Positions 11,683 to 22,984 of a DNA stretch of 64,000 nt are shown in pieces; the first letter of the stretch is position 1, and each line of letters opens with the position of its first letter. A model generated the notes under the pieces. That model saw nothing but the letters and a program-made list of their open reading frames with translations. It was not told the DNA's origin and made no database searches. The DNA is from Delphinus delphis. Lineage: Eukaryota; Chordata; Mammalia; Artiodactyla; Delphinidae. The position numbers and the translations under genes were made by a program. The stretch covers positions 51,426,006 through 51,490,005 of the forward strand of contig NC_082684.1 of assembly GCF_949987515.2 (NCBI RefSeq). Direction: 5' to 3'.

Positions 11683-12520
11683 GTATTAGTTCAGGTCCTC
11701 TAAGGAGCAGACTACAAAATAGGATGCAATGTTACAGGGTTATATAAGAGGAACTACCAGTGAGAGGAAATGGGGAGGGAACTGGGAGGTAAGCAGCTGA
11801 TGGGCTATGATGGACCATGGGAAGGAAATTTGGGTGGCAGCATTGCAGACAGTGATGTGATCTCTAAGGGACTGCTTGACAAGGCCTATGAGGAAACTCT
11901 GGAACCAATGTTGCCTGGTAGGGAAGTCCTGTGTCTCCCAGGAGTGGGTTTGCCTTAATACCTGTTGCCAGCCATCCACTGGGAGCAGCCCACGAAGCGT
12001 GGCTTTGCTGTAGATACAGTGGTAGATTTTAAAGTGTAGCAGCTGGAACTCTAGGCCAGTTATGTTCCCTATTGGTAGAGGTTTGTGAAAAGAATTCTCC
12101 CAGCCGCTGCTATAAAGGACTCTATGAGGATCAAGCATGAGGCTGCCAGGGAACATAAAGAGAATTATCCCTACCCAGGGGGAGAAGAGAGATGCTGGGT
12201 TTCTGAGAACAGTGGAAGGAGGACCTGTTCCCTCCAGTGAAGGAGAAGGCAGTCTCATCTCCCTGAAGTTTCTGCTTTGAGAGTGGAAGGTAGGAAGAAG
12301 CAGATGGTGTCCTCCAGGAAGTGGGAAAGAGCTGAAGAACTCTCTGTGGGGGGGGGGGGGAGCTTTCTCACGCGGCCAGCAAAGAGAAGCTGCACAGCCA
12401 GCACGGGCCCAGTTGCAGCAATGGGACCACAGTGGAGGAGATAGTGGCTGGAAGAGGTGACTCTTGTGGTGACAATAAGACATTGTAATTCTGCGGTGAC
12501 CAGAAATGTGGGGAAGCATC
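11683..12520 (-). repeat. LTR-like interspersed repeat, family not assigned
   Basis: Starts with GTGTATTAGTTCAGGTCCTC on the plus strand, which has the shape of an inverted LTR end (reverse ...CTAATACAC), and continues with a purine-rich block (GAACTACCAGTGAGAGGAAA) seen in old LTR repeats. It contains a 259-codon open frame on the minus strand (11740-12519) that matches nothing I know; the low stop density probably comes from composition. The right edge is uncertain. Confidence 0.4.
12350..12361. repeat. Poly-G run of about 12
   Basis: Uninterrupted G tract after CTCTCTGT; likely unstable in length between individuals and in sequencing. Confidence 0.9.
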
Positions 12521-13319
12521 CTTGATCCAAGGTCAAGTCAAGCAGAGTCATAAGGGATGATGACAGGAGCTGGTATCTATGGCTGTGAGTCAGGGAACAG
12601 AGTGGTCGGGAGCTCAGGGTTCTAACAATCACACAGCTGGGGACTCTCCCAGAGGCCATTGGTGTTTCTCTAACTATGGAGGGGCACCTGTCCAATGTGC
12701 ACACGCCAACTTAGGAAGCGTTTCCTCTCCCTTTTCTCTTCAAGCACAAGTCTAGGACGATGAAACCAAATGGTTACTGAAGAAGATATAGAACAATTAT
12801 ATAGTTAGAAATAGTCCGACTTGTGTGGCTGAAAACTGTGAGTATAGGTAGCAGGTCAATCATTTTCATATCCTGGTTTGACAAGAACATGGACTGTGCT
12901 GAGGAAGAACCAGCTTTTCAGAATAAAATGCTCCTAGTCACTGGCTGACAGTGTTTTATTTATTTATTTTGATGTAAGACACACTGAGTCCAATACAGGG
13001 TAAGTAGCCAAATTAGTGGGATCTGGGTTCTTATTCCTGGAACTTGCTAACAGGAGGGTATCAGTCAGGCTTACAGAATTAGCATTTTACTGATAGCAAT
13101 GCACAAAGCCTTTTAATGATGGTCTTGGAGTCTCTGAGCTTAGGCTCTTGAATGCCTGTTCCTTAGCAACAAAGGGATTGGCAGAGAATGTGTTTTGATG
13201 TGTCATTAAATAAAGGCTGCACAATGCTGAAAACTGTGGGCAGAAATTGGGATAATTGTATTTATTTTTTAGTGTATTATGTTAAAAAATAAACAAAAAT
13301 CCTTTATGCCCTAGAAAGT
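12521..13319. other. Unique sequence, no gene seen
   Basis: No repeat named and no coding signal. A TTTATTTATTTATTTT run occurs at about 12957. Confidence 0.5.
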
Positions 13320-13380
13320 GTGCTCTTACTTGCTCTCTCTGTCTCTTGCTCTTTCTCCCTCTCCCTCTCTTGTTTTTTGA
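13320..13380. repeat. CT-rich low-complexity tract
   Basis: Imperfect CTCTCT/CCCTCT tract. Confidence 0.8.
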
Positions 13381-13499
13381 GCACTACTATTTCTTTTTCT
13401 CATTTTTTTCCTGCAGTTTAAACACAGCATTTATCTTTTTTTATGGACAGTATTTCAAGGTTTTTTCCAGCTCTGTTCTATCATAGAAAAATTGAATCA

Positions 13500-13930
13500 C
13501 ACACTGTCACACTCAAAAGGGATCAGAGGGATCCTTTAGCAACCTGTTTTACTTTATTCTTATAGAAAACATAATTCAGAGAGGTGAAGGGACAGCCTAG
13601 ATCTGACTTGTCTTTTTAGCTTCTCAGATTAATCATCACCTCCTCTGTGAAGCCTTCCTTGATGCCACAGGGGTAATACGACACCTCATTTGAAAGGATA
13701 CGCTGTTTACCACTCAGTTGTTAAAGCACATTATTGTGGTTGTGTACTTATTTGTCTCTTTCATAAGTTCCACAGTGATGCTCTTGTTCATTGTCCCAAA
13801 CCCAGAGCTTCATATGATATCTGACTTGCAGCTGATACTCAAGAAATATGATTTAAATAAATCATATTTAAATAAATTGTCCAAGGCCATGCCATCAGTG
13901 AGTGAAAAACTAGGACAAAGACCCAGGTTC
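13500..13930 (+). repeat. L2 LINE fragment with small palindrome
   Basis: From about 13620 the text (CATCACCTCCTCTGTGAAGCC, GTGTACTTATTTGTCTC, CTTGCAGCTGATACTCAAGAAATA) follows L2 3'-end order. The tail contains a perfect 11-bp palindrome pair (13844-13854 and 13859-13869, 4-nt loop). Flanking stretches near 13510-13610 and 13880-13930 look like MIR core pieces but are weak. Confidence 0.6.
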
Positions 13931-13989
13931 CTAGTTTAGTAGTAGTTTCCTACCACTACAACTGTTACTGAATGCAAATAATAGTGAGG

Positions 13990-14415
13990 CCAAATAATAC
14001 TGAAACTTTGGAGTTTTGAGCAGAGAAACTAATTGCAGGGCCAAGCAAGGAGAATGGGTGGCTTGTGCCCTCAAACCCCGAACTCCCCCAGGGGTTTCAG
14101 CAAAGCATTTTTAAAGGCCAAGTGAGGGAGGGGGAGGTCACAGGGTATGTGATGAGCTCGTGCACAATTCTCTGATTGGTTGGTGTTGAGGTAACAGGGT
14201 GGCTAACATTATCAATCCTTAGGTGCCAGAAGGTCTGGGAGCTACATGCTCATGATTATCAAGTAGTAAATTTCTTCCATTTGGTGGTGGTTTTAACATC
14301 TGAAACACTCCAGAAATATGCATGAAGTAGTATTATCTAGGTACTTCGGAGAGGAGTTTCAGCAGAGGCTACGGGGGAGGGGTCTGTCCTGGGAAAGCTG
14401 TAGGGTCCTGCTCAG
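13990..14415 (+). repeat. LTR-like interspersed repeat, family not assigned
   Basis: Contains phrases such as GCAGGGCCAAGCAAGGAGAA, CTGATTGGTTGGTGTTGAGG and CTACATGCTCATGATTATCA that I associate with a dispersed mammalian LTR. Borders and subfamily are uncertain; no coding capacity. Confidence 0.4.
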
Positions 14416-14759
14416 TTACACAACTATAATGTAAAGAAAATGAACATGTCTAGAGGACCCCAGCTATGCTAAGTCTTTCTGATGCTCTCATTCAAGGTGA
14501 ATGGATCATAAAAGCTGACAAATCCAACCAGCTGTGACTACCTGGGCTTCAGCTCCATCTCTGCCATGAGCCGATCTGCTTCATGGAATGACCTGGGCTC
14601 TACCTCAGATCATCCCACTTTCCTCCCTCACATTTAGCAAAAGAACAACGTACCTATTCTACAGGTGCTGCACTAGTCTCTGGTGATGCAATAGTTAACA
14701 AAAACAGAGTTCAAACTCACATGGAGATGACATCTAAGCACAGGCACTACTGGCCCCTC

Positions 14760-15150
14760 ACATCTTTTATTCCACCTTACATCTCAGTTTTCCAATTCTC
14801 TAATTATTGAGGTCTCCAAGGTTTATGAGGGCAATACCTCTAGTACGATGCTTCTGTCCTATGCATTTTCTTTCCTCATTAATCAGACTCTGATGAAACC
14901 CTCTGTACCCAGAAAGGACAGCCAAGTTACTCCTCTTCATATTCTAACCGTTTGAGAGGATACATTACATTCTCTGCCTGACTTCATCACCTCCCATTCA
15001 TTTCATAACCATCTACATTCTGGCTTCTGCTCCTCATCTCCCCAACCCACTTCCATTGACCTTCACTCCAGTATTTCAGGAAATTTCTCTATCAGAGTCT
15101 CCAATGATTTCTAATTGCCAAATACAGTGGATAGAGCTGTAATATTCATG
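14760..15150 (+). repeat. L2 LINE, reverse-transcriptase-region fragment
   Basis: CATTGACCTTCACTCCAGTA and GAGTCTCCAATGATTTCTAA resemble the part of L2 ORF2 leading into the CR1-type reverse transcriptase. Frame is not maintained. Ancient. Confidence 0.45.
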
Positions 15151-15849
15151 ATACTTGTTACCTTTGTGGTGTAGTAAACCCTTCACACTTGGTGAAATAT
15201 ATCCCAAGAATGTACATACCCTAGATTTTTGAGTGTCACTCTAGCCTATAATGTCATCACAACTGGCAATAGATTGCAACAAAAGAATTTTGCTGATTTG
15301 GATTCTTAATGAGAGTTAATGTATCCTCCACAATAAGTAGAAGAAAATGAAGCTGCTTAGAGAGGTGGCTATTCCCTGCCAAGTGCTGTGCTCTCCTTAG
15401 TAGCTGAGAACTCATGTTGGTGCCCTCACGAGGATTTCAGATTGTTACTTGTCATGAAACTTGGGATTGCTCAAACAACTAAAACTAAGAATGTTAAAGC
15501 TACACAGGCCTGAGACTACCTTACTATTGCTCACTCCATCTTTAAAACCCCTTTCTTCTTTGGCTTTGGATCCATTGATCTCTGTTTTTCCCAAATCTTC
15601 ACGATGGGTTCCTTTCCTTGTGCCCATCCCTTAAGTACTGGTGTTATGGAGAGTACTGATCTCAGATAATTTCCTTCTTATGGAATAAATTCTCTTGTGC
15701 CTATGGGTTTGATCATCCCATATTTCCTGTATATTTAGCTTCTAATACTAGATGGTTCGAAACATAAATGTGCTGGGAAAAATTGTCTATACAGTGTGAC
15801 TTATGTTTTATACTGACATCATTCCCCATGTACCTATAGTACATACACT
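15151..15849. other. Unique sequence, no gene seen
   Basis: No repeat named and no plausible coding region. Confidence 0.5.
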
Positions 15850-16325
15850 TGTGTTGGTTATTTTCCTTTAGATCTAGATCTATTCTCCACTTGTTCCCTG
15901 CTCTGTGCTCTGGAAGGCTGACCTCTATGGTATGTATCACCTTACTCTTTGACCAATCAGAGTCACTGGTTAGAGCTCAGAGGATAGGAGAAAGAGGTGA
16001 GGGCCTCTATTGCACTCATTCCCTCCTTGCCTGGCAGCAGTAGTGGCAGTGGCTATACTCCTTTGTGGCCATAGCTTTGGCTAGGTGGCCCTTCTTCCAT
16101 GGTTCCAGTTTTCAGTGGGCTACAATAACATGGTTTATCCCTTCTTGCTGTTGCTAGCCCCTGGTTGCTTCACTATTCTCTTGTTGGTTCCCTTATCCAT
16201 GCCCACGCCTCTGTAAATAGCCCTTTCATTTGAAATCCCTTCAGTTAGCCATTCTGAATGAGCCATTTGTTTCCTACAGGTCTCTGAGAGATACAGAGCT
16301 CATTTACCCTACAGAAACAGGCATT
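15850..16325 (+). repeat. LTR-like ancestral repeat, family not assigned
   Basis: Contains ATCTAGATCTATTCTCCACT, GGCTGACCTCTATGGTATGT, TGACCAATCAG and a terminal GCCATTTGTTTCCTACAGG, a phrase order seen in a dispersed old mammalian repeat. Subfamily not identified. Confidence 0.4.
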
Positions 16326-16559
16326 AAATCATTTCCTACCCTTCCTCAACTACCTTAGCTGTTTTTCATGTTAACTCGTGCAATCTCAACTGTACAAACT
16401 CTCAGAAGCAGGGAAAGTCGTCTGCAAGAAAAGAGCTCTGACACCAGAGTCCTATGTAAGCTGAAGATGTAAGGGCTGGGCAAAAGAAAAATGCATAAAT
16501 GAATAAGGCTTTAAAGAAACAGTGAAGTTGAAGTCTTCTCTCTTTTTTCTCTTCATTTT

Positions 16560-17100
16560 ATTTCCCTTAGTGGCACAAACATGAAATTTCTAAAATTCAA
16601 GTCACATCAGGTACTCTCCTTAAAAACCTCCAATGGCTCCCTGGTATTCATAGAGTAAAATTTAAACTCCTTAATGTGGTTCATAATTCCTTCATGTTTA
16701 GCTTTTTTTTTTTTTTGAAGTTACATGTATAATTTTATTTTTAAAGCATCATACAGTAAAGTAGATTTTTTAGTGTACAGTTCAATGAATTTTAACACAT
16801 GCAACCACTACTACAATCTGGATACAGAACAGCTCCATCACCCCCCAAAATTCCTCATGCTACCCTCCATATGTCACAATTTCCGTACCCCCTGGCAACC
16901 ATTGATCTGTCCTCCTACACTATGGTTTTGTCACTTGGAGATTATCATATCAATGGAGTCACACAATATGTAACCTTTTGAGACTGGCTTCTTTCATTCA
17001 GCATAATTTTTTTTTTTTTTTTTAGCAATTTCTCTGGCATTATTCCTGCCAAACCCTGAATGAGTCCCACTGGCCCTTTAGATGCACCATATCAAAGATT
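16560..17100 (+). repeat. L2 LINE fragment interrupted by an L1
   Basis: Left part has CCTCCAATGGCTCCCTGGTA and AAATTTAAACTCCTTAATG, right part continues after the L1 fragment at 16703-17020. The order matches the L2 3' region in the sense direction. Confidence 0.65.
16703..17020 (-). mobile_element. L1M-type 3' fragment nested in L2
   Basis: The reverse strand matches the L1M 3' UTR class (plus-strand phrases GTGTACAGTTCAATGAATTT, CTCCATCACCCCCCAAAATT, CTGGCTTCTTTCATTCAGC). TTTAGC occurs on both sides (16697-16702 and 17021-17026), a minimal target duplication. Unusually, T-runs occur at both ends (16703-16716 and 17007-17020); the left one is the expected poly-A tail of a minus-strand element, the right one is unexplained. 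Confidence 0.7.
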
Positions 17101-18173
17101 TAGCTCAGTATTTTTCTCTCCTCAGCTTTTCCTCCTTTGTTTTCTGTCTTGCTTAATGAAACCATTCAACATTCAAATTCTAGAAATCACAATAGAATTT
17201 TAATTTTATCTCCTTCAACTTCAGCATCTAGTAACTTCAAATGCTACCTATGAGAGAGGCCCTGCTTTATCCTTTACTGGAAAAGTCACTCCATGTGAAT
17301 TTTTAGTTTTGCACATCCAAAAGGGTTTGGTATACAGTAGGGAGGTGATATATAAATTAGCCCAGGATTCTGAAGGCATATGTCAGTGAGAGCAATAGAA
17401 GTTTCCAAATAACTTGTTCTCTCTAGCTTTTCCTTAGTTCTTTTTACTATGTCTTTATTTCTTTTAGAAATAGATTTTTCCTTCACTGTGTATGCTCCAA
17501 TAATGCTGTAATAGAGATGGAGAAAGTTTCCATGATTATGAGGGTTTCCATAGCAGAGCCACCATCTAGTGGCCTTGGAAGAAAATAGGAATAATTAAGA
17601 ATTCAGAGGCAGTTCACCATCAAATTACAAATTTGGCAGCTTTAATTTTAGAATTAAAACAGCCAGATTGTGTTCATTTAAAATGTTTTATATTGGCATA
17701 ACAGATGTCTTCCCTGGGGAATACTCTTAGCAATAATATATATAGATACATAAAAATATATATGTATATATTTTAAAATCCATTATTCTGTGGCATTGTT
17801 GTCTTTATGTCACCAGCCAGAGGAAATTATAAAATGGTAATAACAGTAGACATTTTAACAAACTCTTCTTGTACAGACACGATTCAAGGAAAAAAAATAA
17901 CCTGAGATATCAAAACAGGTAGTTGATTGTCTTAAACTAAAGAAATTTAAAGGAGAAAGAGTCCACAGATGGATTTGCCAACTCATATTAGGATCCACAA
18001 AGAGGAACTGAAATTTCTTAAGAGAAAGAGAAGTCTTACATACAAAAATTTTGATGCTTTATTGCAGGTAGGATGAAGGGGAAAGGTTAGTGTTTCGATC
18101 AACAGTTTGTATATTTAGTGTTTTATCTGATTTTGATTTAGAATTTTGAAATTGACCTAGGTATTTGTATTAG
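17101..18173. other. AT-rich unique sequence, no gene seen
   Basis: Includes an AT-rich run of alternating TATATA at about 17735-17775. No repeat family or coding signal recognised. Confidence 0.5.
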
Positions 18174-18640
18174 CCAGTGTTCAGCTAGGAAAATGGAAAC
18201 CATTAATGTATTTCAGGTATGGAGACTTTTATCCAGGGAATTGCAGGCTTACAGAAGTTGGAAAGGCTGGAGAGACACAGTCCAGGAAGCCACCAACAAT
18301 GATATAGTTCATAATGGCTTTCCAGGTGTCCCCTGGAAGCTTCTGTGAATCTCAAGGACCCTAGGAATCTCCTTCCACCATCTTAGCCTTTACCACTGAG
18401 GCAAGTAGTCTCCAGGGACCTATGCCACGATCTTAGCTGTCTTCCACCGCCTGGAAATTGCCTGTAGGTCCACATAGGTCTGCCTGTAGCTGCCTCCAGG
18501 CAACAATGGCTTCCTCCCATCTCCCACCCTCCAGCTTTTGCACCAAGGGCTCCACACTGGCAGCTGTAGCCCAGAATCAGGTAAAGAAGGGGATTTCGGG
18601 AATGCTGTTTCTGGCCTCCCCTTTCTAATGCAGAGGAAGC
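18174..18640 (-). repeat. LTR-like interspersed repeat, family not assigned
   Basis: Begins TGTATTAGCCAGTGTTCAGC on the plus strand, the inverted form of an LTR end (...CTAATACA), followed by GGAAATGGAAACC-like and splice-like filler phrases. Subfamily and right edge are uncertain; the overlapping 111-codon minus frame (18383-18718) has no domain. Confidence 0.4.
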
Positions 18641-18764
18641 AATAGGAGGAACACTAATGTGAAAAGTGCAGTGTATCATTTCAGTGACAGAAGTTTCATA
18701 TTCAGCTGCAGAGTTCAAATGGCATTGGAAAATTTCTCATTGTTTTGATGGCAAGAAGGAAAAA

Positions 18765-19020
18765 TGTATAATGGAAAGAGAATGGTCTTTGGAGTTGACA
18801 CACCTGGGTTTGACAACTGATCTACCACATCTTAGCTTTGTGATCTTGGGTGAGTCGTACCACCATCCAGAGCCTTTGTTTTTTCATCCAGAAAATTGTA
18901 GATAATGATGTCCTTCTTGGAGCATTGCTTTGAAAAGTAAATGAAATAATCTATGTAAAGTGCTTATTTTGCACCACAGGGCCTGGTGCATAATAAGCAG
19001 TCAGAAAATGTTAACTCTGT
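18765..19020 (+). repeat. MIR SINE
   Basis: Sense MIR order: ACACACCTGGGTTTGACAAC, TTAGCTTTGTGATCTTGGGTG, AAAATTGTAGATAATGATG, then GTGCTTATTTTGCACCACAG. Confidence 0.8.
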
Positions 19021-19579
19021 GAGAAATTGAAACTGGGGCCTGGCATTCAGGGCTATAGCAAGTTGTCTATTTCTATGCCTTGAGCAAATTACAATGTTTT
19101 TGCTACATTTGTAATGGCTTGACTTTTCCCTTGTAGTACATTACTTACAACTTTCAGTATCAATAAGCTTTTCTGTCAGTGTATTTCTTTTACAGTTTTC
19201 TCATCTAGAAATAGCAGAGCAAGGAAGACAGCATAGTTTGGAAACTTTGCCAGTAATTTTGTGTGTCTCCCTGAACAATTAAGTTACTTTCTCAAAGCCT
19301 CAATCTCCTTATGTGTAAAATGAAGAGCTTGAAGTATGTGGGGAGGAGGAAGGATGACTTAGATTATTTGAGTGATTTGCTTTATTTCATTTGCCCATTT
19401 CCTTGCTTTGCTTATTATGTTTGAGTCACTGTGATAGCCCTCTGTGGGTGATTAAAAAAAGATGTATATAAAAACGTGGCCCCTGCCATTTGGGGCAATA
19501 TAATCCAGTAAGATAAAAAATATCAATGAGAAACACATAAACTATAGTAGATTTGGAGCTTCTGTCCTGAAATTATAAG

Positions 19580-19633
19580 GTTTTATCATGGTTGGTGATA
19601 AATCCAGTTTTATCATGGTGTGTGATAAATCCA
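19580..19633. repeat. 27-bp tandem duplication, two units
   Basis: Units 19580-19606 and 19607-19633 both run GTTTTATCATGG...GTGATAAATCCA and differ at two or three bases. Each unit holds a 7-bp inverted repeat (TTTATCA...TGATAAA). Confidence 0.9.
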
Positions 19634-19698
19634 GAGTAAATACATCAGGAGATCCAGGGGGAGGGAGGTAAGCAATACCTGTTTTAAAAAATATTCCA

Positions 19699-19859
19699 AA
19701 ACCACTAGGCTTTACTGTATAATACAGGAAACCATATTCAGTATCTTGTAATAACTTGTAATGGAAAATAATCTGAAAAAGAAAAAATAATATATATCTC
19801 AATCACTTTGCTGTACAGCTAAAACTAACACAATATTATAAATCAACTATACTTCAATT
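19699..19859 (+). mobile_element. Old L1 3' end, 5'-truncated
   Basis: Contains TATAATACAGGAAACCATATTCAG, TAATCTGAAAAAGAAAAAAT, CACTTTGCTGTACAGCTAAA and CAACTATACTTCAATTAAAA, the L1 3'-terminal order. Flanked by AAAAAATATTCCA (19686-19698) and AAAAAATATTCTA (19860-19872), a 12 of 13 target duplication. Confidence 0.85.
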
Positions 19860-19872
19860 AAAAAATATTCTA

Positions 19873-21269
19873 GTGGTTTCTCTAGGTGTTGTTTTCCATT
19901 GAGAAGAAAAGACATTGAGGAAGGTAAATGATTGGTTGAGTTCTACAGTCATCCTGTTGTCAAGAACTTGGCACACAGTTTCTGAGCATCTGTACCATTG
20001 CAGGCTCTGTGCTGGGATGTGTGTATACAGACAACTATTTTATCTGCCCTCAAGGATTTTTCATTTTAGCCGTTTGAGTGTAAATTTTACATAGTTGATA
20101 TGTCTTAGTTACCAAGAGAAATGCTGGTAGGGTTGGAAACCTGTCAGTCCCTGTCTTTGCCATAATATTAAAATTTAACTCAGTTTTCTCTAAAGCTTTG
20201 CCTGGGATTCTTCATTTCATCCTCTTACTGGTTTTTGATTTAGAATATGGGTGGTGTTGCCTTTTCTAATATTCCACCAAGTTAAATTTACAGAGTATAA
20301 TTTTGTGTATTGAATACACTAGTTATCATCCATAAAATATTAATTAAGGAGGCAATTTAGAGAGCAGAACTAGTCTCAATTTAAATGTACTTTTAATTGC
20401 GAGAACTTATGACCTAATATATAATTGAAATTAACTTGCACTAAGAAAAACAGGTAAGTTCAATGTTGTTCAAGTGGTGCTGAAATGAGTTAGAGAATTT
20501 GCTGCTAAATCAATGTTTCAGAATATGTATTAAAAAGATGTTAAAAAAACCCTCAAAGAATTAAACTACCAGTTTACTCTAGTGATAATTGCAATTGGCA
20601 TTTTTTTCCCCAACAGTAACACATCTCACATTCAGACAAAAGTCCTCCATTCAATGATACGTAGCTACACAAACAGTAAGGATGAGCCATCAGTCATACA
20701 ATGGGAGAACTATTGATAGTTTAAGTTTCAAGGCATACTAATCCTTGACTTCTCATACCTCAGAAAGTTAATCCTGGCTTTGCAAATCCTGTTGCAAAAC
20801 AGTATTTTATTAATTGTGTAGCATCCTGTTACTCATTACTGTTTTGTACAAGCTTTGTTGGTACCATTTCATTTGCGAAAGCACCAGGATAGAGCTGTTG
20901 AAGATGATCTGTAACAGTGTTGTATATTGCTCAGGCCATGCTTTATAATGAGGACAGGAATTTTCAATTTGGGTGTCTGTTATTAAAATGGGTTTTCTTT
21001 GCTACGTTAAGCTGTCCCAGTAACAGATTGTCATAGAATGTACCATTAACAATTCCACTTGCATTATCTCCAAATGAATCTGAAGTTTCTTTGTATTGAG
21101 ATCTACAGAGATTTGTTACAGAGTAAGGGAAATTTTGGAACTGGAAAGGACAAATCCCTTCAATACCTAATATCTAAAATATCTTGCCTAACTGGGTTAT
21201 TTTATTGGGAGTATGGTAGTGAGGCCAATGGAAGGTGGCAAGAGAGGCTAACGGATGACCACAGAGTGA
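19873..21269. other. Unique sequence, no gene seen
   Basis: AT-rich, no recognisable repeat and no coding frame above background. Confidence 0.5.
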
Positions 21270-22200
21270 TCACTTTATTTTCCTATTCAAAATCCTATAT
21301 AGGCTTTCCATTTTTGTCAAGCTAAATCCCCAACATCTTGATGTCCCCAACAGCCTTCCATTATCCGAGTCTGGTTTGCTTCCCCCCTTATCTCCTACTA
21401 CTCTTCCCCCCATCTCCCACCCACAAGAGTCCTTAAAATCCAGCCTTAGCAAAATGCTTGCCTGCCCTTGATGATGTCTCTTCCTCGCCTCTACCTGGAA
21501 AGCTCCTCTGTTCCTTTATCTACATCATTTATAGACACAGCTCCAGTGACACCTCCTTTGGGCAGCCTTCCCTGACCAGCTCAGAAGAATTAATTGAAAA
21601 ATGCAAAATTTTAACCAGAGATACTTTTCTAATGTCCCACCAAATTAATGCAGCATGTGATATGATATACTAGAGTTTATCCAGGCTAAAGGACTGTCAC
21701 AGCATCCTATACATGTCTATAATGTTATGGTTATCAATCTCTAGTGCAACTTCTATGTACTGGTTTGGCTGCCCCTGCAGTTTTTTTTTTTAAATAAATT
21801 TATTTGTTTATTTTTGGCTGTGTTGGATCTTCGTTGCTGTGCGTGGGCTTTCTCTAGTTACGGCGAGCAGGGCCTACTCTTCGTTGTGGTGCACAAGCTT
21901 CTCATTGCAGTGGCTTCTCTTGTTGCAGAGCATGGGCTCTAGGCGTGTGGGCTTCAGCTGTTGTGGCATGCGGGCTCAGTAGTTGTGGCTTGCGGGCTCT
22001 AGAGCGCAGGCTCAGTAGTTGTGGTGCACGGGCTTAGTTGCTCTATGGCATGTGGGATCTTCCTGGACCAGGGCTCGAACCTGAGTCCCCTGCATTGGCA
22101 GGTGGATTCTTAACCACTGCACCACCAGGGAAGCCCCCGTACTTGTTTTTAACATCTGTATCTCCAGTGCCTAGCACAGTCTTTGGCACAGAATAAGATC
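21270..22200 (+). repeat. L2 LINE fragment interrupted by a SINE
   Basis: Left part (AAAATCCTATATAGGCTTTCC, CTACCTGGAAAGCTCCTC, GACACCTCCTTTGGGCAGCC) and right part (CATCTGTATCTCCAGTGCCT, AGCACAGTCTTTGGCACAG) follow L2 3'-end order around the SINE at 21781-22137. Confidence 0.75.
21781..22137 (-). mobile_element. CHR-type tRNA-derived SINE, long form
   Basis: About 350 bp, minus strand starting GGGCTTCCCTGGTGGTGCAG with a B-box-like GGTTCGAGCCCTGG, a repetitive middle of GGGCTC...TAGTTGTGG type, and an A-rich tail (AAATAAATTTATTTAAA in reverse). The same long form is at 32245-32604. It sits inside an L2 fragment. Confidence 0.9.
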
Positions 22201-22440
22201 TAAGAACTAACATTTGCTGATTGTTACTATATGCCAGCCACCTTACTAAGTCCTATGCATGCGTTAACTCATTTAATTCTCATTATTACCATGTGAGTCA
22301 AGAGCTATCATAATCTCCACTGTACAGTTGAGGAGTCAGAATGATAGGAAATGTGGTCCATTTCCCAAGGTCACTTAGTAAGTAACAGAATCAGGATCTG
22401 AATTGTATGGTCCCAAGACCCATGCTTTTAATCATGACAT
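22201..22440 (-). repeat. MIR SINE
   Basis: Reverse MIR: ATATGCCAGCCACCTTACTA, AACTCATTTAATTCTCATTA, TCCCAAGGTCACTTAGTAAG. Confidence 0.82.
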
Positions 22441-22609
22441 GTACTTTCTCTTTGGTAGATTCTCAAAAATAATTTGCTGGATGAACAACATATAATTAAT
22501 CAGTGCAATGTATTCATTGGTAGCAGGCCCCCAAGTGTCTGCATTCTCAGTCCAGTGAAGATTTTTAAACACTGCACTGCTTTATGCTTTATGAGTCAGA
22601 GGAACAATG

Positions 22610-22760
22610 TAGAAAGTATGCTAGCCTGAGAGACCTGCATTCTGGTTAAGTCTTGCCATGAACATGCTGTGACCTTAGGTAAGTAAGTTTCCATATCCGG
22701 GCCTTGGTTTCCACATATGTGAAATGAATGAATTGGACTCAATGAATACCAAGGAAACTA
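22610..22760 (+). repeat. MIR SINE, partial
   Basis: Sense MIR phrases CTGTGACCTTAGGTAAGTAAG and GGCCTTGGTTTCCACATATG. Confidence 0.7.
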
Positions 22761-22984
22761 CCAACTCTAGTTTTATCCTTCCTGAGTATAATGCTGTTTC
22801 CCTCCAACATGTAACTAAAATTGATATTTTAGGTTCTGTTAGCCAATATTTCAAAATTAGTATATATACTTTATAATAATCCTGCCACCTTAAATTATGT
22901 TTAGTTCATGAATGAGATAAAATGAGTCTGCTCCACCAGTCCCTGTGTATCCTTGGAGAACATACTTGACCTCATCAATTTACT

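Noticed and set aside
11740..12519. 259-codon minus-strand open frame
   Set aside because: Lies in an LTR-like repeat, has no domain, no start context and no relation to neighbours; chance openness is more likely.
21781..22137. tRNA gene
   Set aside because: The B-box-like motif belongs to a tRNA-derived SINE; there is no complete tRNA fold.
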